From: Fratercula arctica
Taxonomy: Eukaryota > Chordata > Aves > Charadriiformes > Alcidae
Assembly: GCA_947846985.1 (NCBI GenBank)
Contig: CANTUZ010000027.1
Location: 5,256,243-5,320,242 of the forward strand
Reading direction: 5' to 3'
Length of the DNA: 64,000 nucleotides
Shown here: one piece after another, positions 50,888 to 60,700 of the stretch
How the letters are laid out: every line of letters begins with the position of its first letter
How positions within the stretch are numbered: the stretch's first letter is position 1
The notes under the pieces: generated by a model
Seen by the model: only the letters and a program-made list of their open reading frames with translations
Told to the model about the DNA's origin: nothing
The model's database searches: none
Position numbers and translations under genes: made by a program

Positions 50888-51180
50888 CCCCCAAAATCCC
50901 CATTAAACGCACCCCCCCCCCCAAAAACGCTCTACAGGCGGCGCGTGCTCTGTAGTGTCCTTATGACCGTAGTGTCGCAGCCCCAGCGCAGGACCCCCCC
51001 AGATCGCTTTTTTTGGGGGGGGGGGCACCCCAACGCCCCCCCACCCCCCTCCCAACCCCCCCTCACCCCCCCACCCCAAAACCCCCCCAAAATCCCCATT
51101 AAACCCCCCCAAAAGTCACACCCCACCCCCCCCCCCCCCAGTGTCTTTATTGCTGTAGCATCAGGGACACCCCCCCCCCC
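50888..51180. repeat. Tandem duplication of the PFDN6 3' end
   Basis: The words ccaaaatccccattaaac and, further on, agtgtcctta...gtagtgtc occur first at about 50890-50975. They recur as ccaaaatccccattaaac and agtgtctttattgctgtagc at about 51086-51165. The order and spacing are similar, with a C-run between them, so the 3' UTR and polyadenylation region appear to have been duplicated once and then diverged. Confidence 0.6.
50902..50907 (+). terminator. PFDN6: PFDN6 polyadenylation signal (ATTAAA)
   Basis: An attaaa hexamer in aaaatccccattaaacgc lies 78 bp after the PFDN6 stop codon. A second copy of the same block occurs 196 bp further on, at 51098-51103, so either could be used. Confidence 0.6.
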
Positions 51181-51779
51181 ATCCTGGGGGGGGCACCCAA
51201 AAATTACCCCCCCCCCCGTGTTTTATTTTTGGGGGGGGGGGGACGACACCGGATCATTTTGGGGGGGGCTTTTAGGGTGTTGAAAGGGCCCCCCCCCCCC
51301 ATTTTTTGGGGGGGGTCCCATGTATTTTGGGGGGGGGGTCCCATAGTTTTGGGGGCGTCCCATATTTTTTGGGGGGGGGCTCCCAAAAGCCCCCCCCTTC
51401 CCTTTTTGGGCGGGGGGGGCGCACAGCGAGACACCCCCCCCCCCCCTTTGGGTGGGGGCACCCCAAAATTCCTCCTTTGGGGGGGGGACACACCCCCAAA
51501 TCCCCCCTTTTTGGGGGGGGACACACACACTTTTAGGGTTGTGATGGGGGGGGGGCCATGATTTTTGGCTGCCCCCCCCCCCCCCCCCCGCCTCGGTCAG
51601 GGTGAGCTGCCCCAGAAACCTGCCCCCCCCCTTCACCCTGCCCCCCCCCCAAAATCTGCCCCCCCCAAACCCCCCCTTACACTAACACCCCCCCCCCCCC
51701 CCCCGAGATCTCACCACCCCCCACCAAAAGCCTCCCCCGACCCCCCCCCCCCTCCCCCCCGGCCCTGAACCCCCCCATG
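51181..51779. other. Homopolymer-rich intergenic stretch, no gene recognised
   Basis: Dominated by long G- and C-runs interspersed with cccaaaa and tttttgggg words. A small non-repetitive island near 51590-51650 reads cctcggtcagggtgagctgc; on the minus strand it could encode GRFLGQLTLTEAG, but nothing around it supports an exon. Confidence 0.5.
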
Positions 51780-52540
51780 ACCCCCCCCCCCATAGCACCC
51801 CATAGACTCCCCATAGCGCCCCACAGACCCCCCCCATAGCACCCCATAGACACGCCCCATAGACTCCCCATAGCGCCCCATAGCACCCCCCCATAGTGCC
51901 CCATAGACCCCCCATAGATCCCATAGGACCCCCCCATAGCGCCCCATAGCGTCCCATAGACCCCATAGCGCCCCATGGCACCCCCCCCCCCCCATAGACC
52001 CCATAGCGCCCCCCCCATAGCACCCTATAGCGCCCCATAGACACCCCCCCATAGATCCCATAGGACCCCCCATAGCACCCCATAGACTCTCCATAGCGCC
52101 CCATAGACCCCATAGCGCCCCATAGACCCCCCCATAGACCCCATAGCGCCCCATAGACACGCCCCATAGACACCCCCCATAGATCCCACAGCACCCCCCG
52201 CAGCGCCCCATAAACCCTATAGCGCCCCATAGCACCCCCCCCATAGATCCCATAGGACCCCCCCATAGCGCCCCATAGACCCCCCCCATAGATCCCATAG
52301 GACCCCCCCATAGCGCCCCATAGCGTCCCATAGACCCCATAGCGCCCCATGGCACCACCCCCCCATAGACCCCATAGCGCCCCCCCCATAGCACCCTATA
52401 GCACCCCATAGACACCCCCCCATAGATCCCATAGGACCCCCCCATAGCGCCCCATAGACCCCCCCATAGCACCCCACGGCAACCCCCATAGCGCCCCATA
52501 GAACCCCCCCATAGCACCCCCCCAGCCCCCCCATGGCACG
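51780..52540. repeat. CCCATAGCGCCC minisatellite
   Basis: Units ccccatagcgccccatagac and ccccccatagatcccatag recur dozens of times, forming higher-order blocks (the run from 51880 is closely repeated from 52240). It belongs to the same word family as the array in PFDN6 intron 1. Long minus-strand frames rich in Met, Gly and Tyr only translate the repeat. Confidence 0.9.
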
Positions 52541-52730
52541 CCATAGTCCCCCCCTCAGGGGCACCCCACAACTGACCCCCCCCCCCAATAGTCCCCAGTG
52601 TCCCCAGCAGCCCCCCAGTGACACCCCCCCCCCACATCCCACCCCCAACCCCCCCCATGGCCCCCCACAGCACCCCCCAACCCCCCAGCGCCCCCCCAAC
52701 CCGTGGCAGCATGTGGGGCGCCCCACTGTG
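52541..52730. other. Short C-rich spacer, nothing recognised
   Basis: Unique-looking but C-run-rich sequence between two minisatellites. It contains gtccccagtgtccccagc and gtggcagcatgtggggcg. I find no exon or regulatory feature here. Confidence 0.4.
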
Positions 52731-52865
52731 GGTCTGACCCATGGCGAGCTCTGACCCACGGCGAGCTCTGACCCACGGGGGGCTCTGACCCACGGCAAGC
52801 TTTGACCCATGGCGAGGAGGGGGCTCTGACCCACGGCAGACTCTGACGCATGGCGGGGGGCTCAG
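52731..52865. repeat. ~17 bp minisatellite (ctctgacccacggcgag)
   Basis: About seven imperfect copies of a unit reading ctgacccacggcgagct, with some copies expanded, lie in tandem. Confidence 0.8.
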
Positions 52866-52919
52866 CCCCACGGCGCCGCCGTGGTGGGGTGACCCTGTGA
52901 GAGAGAGGGGACCCCCACC

Positions 52920-53635
52920 CCAGCACCCCAGTGCCCCCCCATAGCGCCCCAGTGCTGCCCCACAGACCCCCACAGTGCTCCCAGTGCCCCCTCCCAGTCC
53001 CTCCCAGTGCCCCCAGTTCCCCCCCAGCACCACCTCTTCCTGCTCCCAGTGCTCCCAGTAAACACCGACACCCCCGACCTCACTGCTCCCAGTGCTCCCA
53101 GTCCCTCCCAGTGCCCCCCTCCAGTGCTCCCAGTCTCCCCAGTTCCCCCCCAGCACCACCCCTTCCTGCTCCCGGTCCTCCCAGTAAGTGCCAACACCCC
53201 CAACCCCGCTGCTCCCAGTACTCCCAGTCCCTCCCAATGCCCCCTCCCAGTGCTCCCAGTCCCTCCTAGTGCCCCCTCCCAGTGCTCCCACTGCCCCCCA
53301 GTGCCCCCTCCCAGTGCTCCCAGTGCCCCCTCCCAGTGCTCCCAGTCCCTCCCAGTGCCCCCTAGTGCCCCCTCGCAGTGCTCCCAGTCCCTCCCAGTGC
53401 TCCCACTGCCCCCTCCCAGTGCCCCAGTCCCTCCCAGTGCTCCCAGTGCCTCCCAGTCCCTCCCAGTGCCCTCAGTGCCCCCAGTCCCTCCCAGTGCTCC
53501 CAGTCCCTCCCAGTCCCTCCCAGTGCCCCCAGTGCTCCCAGTCCCTCCCAGTGCCCCCTCCCAGTGCTCCCAGTCCCTCCCAGTGCCCCCCCCAGTGCCT
53601 CCCAGTCCCTCCCAGTGCTCCCAGTGCCCGTGGGC
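52920..53635. repeat. 10 bp minisatellite (CCCAGTGCTC / CCCAGTCCCT)
   Basis: A decamer family (cccagtgctc, ccagtccctc, ccagtgcccc) is repeated about 70 times. The related actgggagcactgggag word also appears in TAPBP intron 4 (about 57120-57720), so this motif is dispersed in the region. Confidence 0.9.
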
Positions 53636-53639
53636 GACA

Positions 53640-53758
53640 TGTGAGGGACACGGGGACACCTGGGGACATGGGGGAACATGGGGACATGGAGACAGGGGGG
53701 GACATGGGGGGGACACGGCGACATGGGGGGACGTGGGGACATGGGGGACATGGCATCA
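53640..53758. repeat. Short GACATGGGG-type repeat
   Basis: Units of gggacatgggg and gggacacgg in tandem. It is the same word family as the arrays in TAPBP introns 3 and 6. Confidence 0.7.
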
Positions 53759-54640
53759 TGGGGACAGGGGACACCTCAGCCACCCCCCGCCGGTGTCCCC
53801 AACCCCAGCCCTAGGGTCCCCAACCCCAGTCCTGGCCCCCCCGGGGTCCCCAACCCTTCTTCTGGTGGCCCTTGGTGTCCCCAACCCCAACCCTGGCACT
53901 CCTCAGTGTCCCCAACCCTGGTCCTGGTGTCCCCAAGACCCTCCTGTCCCGGTCCCCATGTCCCTTGGTGTCCCCAACCCCCATCTTGGTGTCCCTTAGA
54001 CCTTCCCAACCACGGTCCCAGCATCCCTCGGTGTCCCCAACTCCAGCCCCAGCACCCCTTGGTGTCCCCAACCCCACCTCTGGTGTCCCCAACCCCATCC
54101 CAGTGTCCCCTTGGTGTCCCCAACCCCATCCTGGTGTCCCCTTGGTGTCCCCAACCCCACCTCTGGTGTCCCCAACCACAGTCCCAGTGTCCCCTTGGTG
54201 TTCCCAACCCCACTCCTGGTGTCCCCTTGGTGTCTCCAACCCCACCTCTGGTGTTCCCAACCATGGTCCCAGTGTCCCCTTGGTGTCCCCAACCCCACTC
54301 CTGGTGTCCCCAACCCCATCCTGGTGTCCACAACCACGGTCCCAGTGTCCCCAACCCCAGTCCTGGTGTCCCCAGTCATGGTCCCGGTGTCCCCAACCGC
54401 ATCCTGGTGTCCCCAACCCTGGTCCCGGTGTTCCCAACCCCACTCCTGGTGTCCCCTTAGTGTCTCCAACCCCATCCTCATGTCCCCCACCATGGTCCCG
54501 GTGTCCCTCGGTGTCCCCAACCCTGGTCCTGGTGTCCCTGAGACCCTCCTGTCCCGGTCCCCATGTCCCTTGGTGTCCCCCATTCCAGCTCTGTCACCCC
54601 TTGGTGTCCCCCCAACCCCGGTCCTGGTGTCCCTGGTGTC
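53759..54640. repeat. GTGTCCCCAACCCC minisatellite downstream of TAPBP; first ~370 bp copy intron 5
   Basis: Units of about 20-21 bp (tggtgtccccaaccccactc and variants) run through this block. Positions 53759-54128 match 55842-56211, inside TAPBP intron 5, without an indel and with only about three substitutions that I can see. The remainder continues with the same unit type but is not colinear. Confidence 0.9.
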
Positions 54641-54705
54641 AAGGAAAATGGGGACGTGTGGGGACACGGAAAGACAGACACCCCCGTTTTTGGGGACAAA
54701 GGGGG

Positions 54706-54711
54706 TTTATT
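54706..54711 (-). terminator. TAPBP: TAPBP polyadenylation signal (AATAAA)
   Basis: The minus strand reads gcgcccaataaaccccc, starting only about 33 bases after the tapasin stop codon, so the 3' UTR would be unusually short. Confidence 0.75.
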
Positions 54712-54743
54712 GGGCGCGTCGTCCCCAGGCTCCAGCGTCGGGG

Positions 54744-57700
54744 TCACCACCTCTTCTGCGGGGGAGGGGACAGGTGAGCCGGGGGACACTTGGGGACACC
54801 TGGGGACACGTGGGGACACGGGGGATGGGGACGGTACCTTGGGGTCCTGCTCCGGGCGTGGGGCTGCGGAGAGAAGGGGGGGGGGGGTCAGGGGCTGCTG
54901 CCATCGGGGACACGGAGGGGACACGGGGACGTGGGGATGTGGAGGGACGTGGGGACAAGAAGGGGGACATGGGGACACATGGTGGGACGTGGGAGGGGAC
55001 GTGAGGATGGGGGTGACATGGGGACACGGGGAGAAAAGGGGACATGGGGGACATGAGGGGACAAGAAGGGGGATGTGGGGGGACATGGGGGACACATGGT
55101 GGGACATGGGAACGTGGGAGGGGACATGGGGGGGGACGTGAGGATGGAGGGGACATGGGGACACGGGGACATGGGGGGACATGGGGGACGTGGGGGAGAC
55201 ATGAGGGGACATGGGGACACGGGGGGCCATGGGGGCCATGGGGACACACGGGGACAGGGGCGGGATGTGGGGCCAAGGGGGGACGTGGGGACACGGGCAG
55301 GGCTTGGGGACAAGGGGGGACACGGTGGGGACAAGGGGGGATGCAGGGACATCGGGGGGGGGGGACATGAGAGGATGTGGAGAGAAGGGGGGGACGGGGT
55401 TGGGGCCATGGGGACAGCTGGGGACAGGGGGACAGTTGGGCAGACGGGGACAATTGGGGACATTGGGGACAGTTGGGGATATGGGGACATTGGGGACATG
55501 GGGCCAGTTGGGGACGTTGGGGATGGCTGGGGACAGCTGGGGACATGGGGGCAGATGGGGAGATGGGGACAGTTGGGGCCATGGGGACATTGGGGATATG
55601 GGGACATTGGGGCCACAGGGACAGTTGGGGACACGGGGACATTGGGGACAGCTGGGGCCAGTTGGGGACATTGGGGATGGCTGGGGACATGGGGACACTG
55701 GGGCTATGGGGCCACAGGGACAGTTGGGGACAGTTGGGGACAGCACTCACGGGGGACACCGAGCCAGCGCCAGAGCCCGCAGAGGACAAATGCCACCAGG
55801 CTGAGCCCCACCACGTCCTCCAGGCCTGGCCCCACCGCGCCTGGGGACAGGGGACACCTCAGCCACCCCCCGCCGGTGTCCCCAACCCCAGCCCTAGGGT
55901 CCCCAACCCCAGTCCTGGCCCCCCCGGGGTCCCCAACCCTTCTTCTGGTGGCCCTTGGTGTCCCCAACCCCAACCCTGGCACTCCTCAGTGTCCCCAACT
56001 CTGGTCCTGGTGTCCCCGAGACCCTCCTGTCCCGGTCCCCATGTCCCTTGGTGTCCCCAACCCCCATCTTGGTGTCCCTTAGACCTTCCCAACCACGGTC
56101 CCAGCGTCCCTCGGTGTCCCCAACTCCAGCCCCAGCACCCCTTGGTGTCCCCAACCCCACCTCTGGTGTCCCCAACCCCATCCCAGTGTCCCCTTGGTGT
56201 CCCCAACCCCACTCTTGGTGTCCCCAGCCCCATCCCAGCGTCCCCATGGTGTCCCCAGCCCCACTCCTGCTGTCCCCTAGACCACCCCAACCCTGTCCGC
56301 AGCGTCCCTTGGTGTCCCCAAGCCCTCGGTGTCCCCAAGCTCCCTCAGCACCCCCCTCCCCCCTCCCTCCCCCGATGTCCCCTGTGTCCCCCCCCCCCGA
56401 TGACGTCCCCAACTCACCGGCCACCTCCAGCCGGAGGCGGACGCGCCGTGGGGCGGCCAGCGCCGGGTGCGTCACCAGGCAGACGTAGACGTCCCCGTGG
56501 TGGCCCGGCTGCGCGGGGACCAGCCGGGCTCCGCTGCTGCGGCTGAAGGTGCCGTCGGGTCCCCGGCGGTGGCCCGAGGTCCAGGTGTGGGTGACGGTGT
56601 CCCCGAGGGGCAGCGCCGGTGTCCCCGAGCCCCCGCGGCGCCGTTGCCACCGCACCCCCACATCCAGGGGGAAGTAGCCCCAGGTGTCGCAGCGCAGCTC
56701 GGCCACCGCCCCCGGGGCCACCACCAGCCGCGGGGGGAGCAGCGTCACCCGGGGGGGGCGCTGGGGACGCGGGGAGGGGACGTCACGGGGGGAGGTGGGC
56801 GGGACCGGGCCATACGGCCCCATAGACCAGTTCCCATATGGGGACAGACCCATAGACCAGTTCCCATAGACCAGTTCCCATATGGGGCAGCCCCATAGAC
56901 CAGTTCCCATAGACCAGTTCCCATATGGGGCAGCCCCATAGAGCACTCCCCATAGAGGGACAGACCCATAGACCAGTTCCCATATGGGGAAGCCCCACAG
57001 ACCAGCCCCACAGACCAGTTCCCATATGGACCAACCCAGTACGGCCTGTATGGCCCAGTTTGAGCCCTCCCAGCCCCAGTACGACCCACCCCAGCCCAGT
57101 CCTTCCCCCCCATCCATAGCCCTGGGAGTACTGGGAGTACTGGGAGCTGCTCCCACCCCCCACAGGCTCCATAAAGGACCACGGACCGGCCCAGTACGGC
57201 CTGTATGGACCAGTTTGATGCTTCTGAGCCCCAGTATGACTGAGGACCAGTTTGTCCCTCTCTATAGCACTGGGAGTACTGGGATCTGCTCCCGCCCCCC
57301 GCCATGGGCTCCATATAGGACCACGGACCGTCCCAGTATGGCCTGTACGGACCAGTTTGAGACCTCCCAGCCCCAGTACAACCCAGCCCAGCCCAGTCCT
57401 TCCCTATATATGGGCACTGGGAGCACTGGGAGTACTGGGATCTGCTACCACCCCCCCCATGGGCTCCATATAGGACCACGGACCGTCCCAGTACGGCCCA
57501 GTTTGAGCCCTCCCAGCCCCAGTACAACCCAGTTTGTTCCTCTCTATAGCACTGGGAGCACTGGGAGCTGCTCCCGCCCCCCCCGCATGGGCTCCACATA
57601 GGACCACGGACCGTCCCAGTATGGCCTGTACGGACCAGTTTGAGCCCTCCCAGCCCCAGTACGACCCAGCCCAGCCCAGTCCTTCCCTATATATGGGCAC

Positions 57701-60700
57701 TGGGAGTACTGGGATCTGCTCCCACCCCCCATGGGCTCCATATAGGACCACGGACTGGCCCAGTACGGCCCAGTTTGAGCCCTCCCAGCCCCAGTACGAC
57801 CCACCCCAGCCCTTCCCCCCCCCGACCACGGCACTGGGGGTACCTGTACCGCGTTGTCCCCCCCCCCCCTTGTCCCCGTCCCCGGGTTGGGGGGGTGACG
57901 GTGGCACTGACCGAGGACGTGGAGGCGCAGCAGGGCCTGGGCCTGGCCGTGGGGCAGGAAGATGGCGCAGATGTAGGCGCCCTCGTGGGTGACGTTGACG
58001 GCGTCCAGGAGCAGCGTCACCTGCCGGACCCCCCCCCTCTCCGTGTCCCCCCCCTCCTCCAGCAGCAGGCGGTGGCCGGGGGTGGCCACGGGGCCGCGGG
58101 CGGTGGCCGAGTCGAAGGCCAGCAGGAGGCGGCCCCCCCCCGCGCCCCCCCCCTGGTGCCGCCATTCCAGGGCGAAGGGGCCGGGGGGGGCAGCGAAGGC
58201 GCAGTGAAGGGACAGGGGGGACCCCGGCGACCCCCCCAGCTCCGGCGTCAGCGTGAAGACGGAGAGGGTGGCTGCGGGGACACGGGGGGGGGACATGGGG
58301 GGGTGAGGGGACGTGGGGACACTGGGGGACATGGGGGGTGACACGGGGGTGAGGGGAGATGGGGGACATGGGGGGACACAGGGAGGGGTGGGGGGGGCAT
58401 GGGGGACATTGGGGACATGGGGACACGGGGGTGAGGGGAGATGGGGACACGGGGGGGTGAGGGGGGCGTGGGGACACCTGGGGACATGGGGGGGGACATG
58501 GGGGGGGGGGACACGGGGGTGAGGGGAGATGGGGGACACGGGGGGACACGGGGAGGGGTTGGGGGGGGACATTGGGGACATGGGGGGACATGGGGGGGTG
58601 AGGGGAGACGGGGACATGGGGGGGACACAGGACATGGGGGGGACACGGGGGGGTGAGGGGAGATGGGGACATGAGGGGGACACGGGGGACATGGAGAAGT
58701 GAAGGGATGGGGGGACATGGGGGGGACACACGGGGGGGTGAGGGGGCATGGGGGGACACGGGGGACATGGGGGCCATGGGGGGGCCATGTGGGGACACAG
58801 GACATGGGGGGGGACATGGGGGACACGCGGGGGTGAGGGGCCGTGGGGGGGGCATGGGGACACAGGGGACATGGGGGGATGTGGGGGGGGGGTGAGGGGA
58901 AATGGAGAGTTGGGGGACATGGGGGGGGACACGGGGGGGTGAGGGGGGGCGTGGGGACACCGGGGGACATGGGGACATGGGGGACACAGGGAGGCCATGG
59001 GGGGACACAGGACATGGGGGGGACACGGGGGGGTGAGGGGGTGTGGGGACACCTGGGGACATGGGGGGACCCCTGGGGATGTGGGGGGGGGGACACGTGG
59101 GGACATGGAGGGGACACAGGGGACGTGGGGGGACCATGGGGGGACACAGGACATGGGGGGGACATGGGGGACACGGAGGGGTGAGGGGACATGGGGACAC
59201 GTGGGGACATGGGACATGGGGGGACATGGAGGGGGGGACACTGGGGGACCCAGAGGGACATGGCTGGGGGGGGGGGGGGGGGGGACACCCAGCAACACGC
59301 AGGGGGGCACCGCTGACGCTGGGGACACGCTGGGGGGGGGGGGACACGACACGGGGGGGGGGACATGACACGGGGGGGGGACACACGACACGGGGCGGGG
59401 GGGAGACGACACGGGGGAGGACACGACACAGGGGGGGACACACGATGGGGGGGGATATGACATGTGGGGGGGGGACACGACACGGGGGGGACACATGACA
59501 CGGGGGGGGGACACAACACGTGGGGGAGGGGACACAACACGGGGGGGGGACACAACACAGGGGGGGACACACGACACGGGGGGAGGGAGACGACACGGGG
59601 GGGGACACGACACGGGGGGGACACACGACGGGGGGGGATATGACACGTGGGGGGGGGGACACGACACGGGGGGGGACACACGACGGGGGGGATATGACAC
59701 GTGGGGGGGGGACACGACACGGGGGGGGGGACACGACATGGGGGGGGGACACAGGACACAGGGGGGGGACATGACCCGGGGGGGGGGGACACAGGACACG
59801 GGGGGGGGACATGACCCGGGGGGGGGACACGACATGGGGGGGAGGGGACACGACATGGGGGGGGGACACTACACAGGGGGGGACACGACATGGGGGGGAG
59901 GGGACACGACCCAGGGGGGGGGACATGACACGGGGGGGGGGGGGACACCTTACCGGTGAGGGGCCCGCGGGGGGGGGCGGTGGCGGGTCCCTGCAGCAGC
60001 GCGGTGACACCGTAGCGGGGGGTCCCCACCGTTGCCACCCACCAGGACCCCCCCAGGCCGGGGGGGCTGCGGGCGCCGGCGCTGAGGGAGGGGGCCCAGG
60101 GCGGGGGGGTCACGACCGGCACCGTGGGGCTCAGCTCACACTTGGGGGGCGTCCAGGGGGGGGCCCAGGCCCCGGCCAGGGTGTCCCAGGGGTCTGCGGG
60201 GGGGGGGGGGAGCAACAGGAGGGTGCTGACCCCCAAGTGTGGGGCAGGAGGGTGACTCCCCCCCCCCCAACACACCTGTGGGGCAGGAGGGTGACAACCC
60301 CCCCCCGTGCTGACCCCCAAGTGTGGGGCAGGAGGATGACTCCCCCCCCCCGCCTGCGCTGACCCCCAAGTGTGGGGCAGGAGGGTGACACACACACACA
60401 CCCCCCCCCCCGCGCTGACCCCCAAGTGTGGGGCAGGAGAGCGCTGACTCCCCCCACTCTGACCCCTATGTGTGGGGCGGGGCGGTGGGGGGGGTGGGGG
60501 GTGGAGTTGGTGACGTACCGATCACGTGGAAGGTGACGTCGGACTCCGTCTCGCGGGAGGGGGCGGGGCCGGGGGCCCCCCCCAGGAGCAGCAGCGCCGG
60601 GCGCGGGGTCGGGACCCCCCCCGGCCCCAGCAGGACACAGGGCAGCGGGGGGGGGGGGGGCGCGGGGGGGGCCCCACATCCACCGCCCCCCCCCCCGGCA

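Noticed and set aside
51146..51151. Minus-strand AATAAA as the 3' end of an RGL2-like gene
   Set aside because: The hexamer lies in a diverged copy of the PFDN6 3' end and no minus-strand coding exon follows upstream of it.
53007..56546. Ser/Pro- and Gly/Trp-rich open frames of 200-420 codons
   Set aside because: They translate the 10 bp, 21 bp and GGGGACA minisatellites; the only coding pieces here are the short TAPBP exons.
57404..60425. 725-868 codon Pro-rich minus-strand frames as one large protein
   Set aside because: They fuse real TAPBP exons 3 and 4 with translated intron minisatellite; splice sites and chicken tapasin similarity define the true exons.
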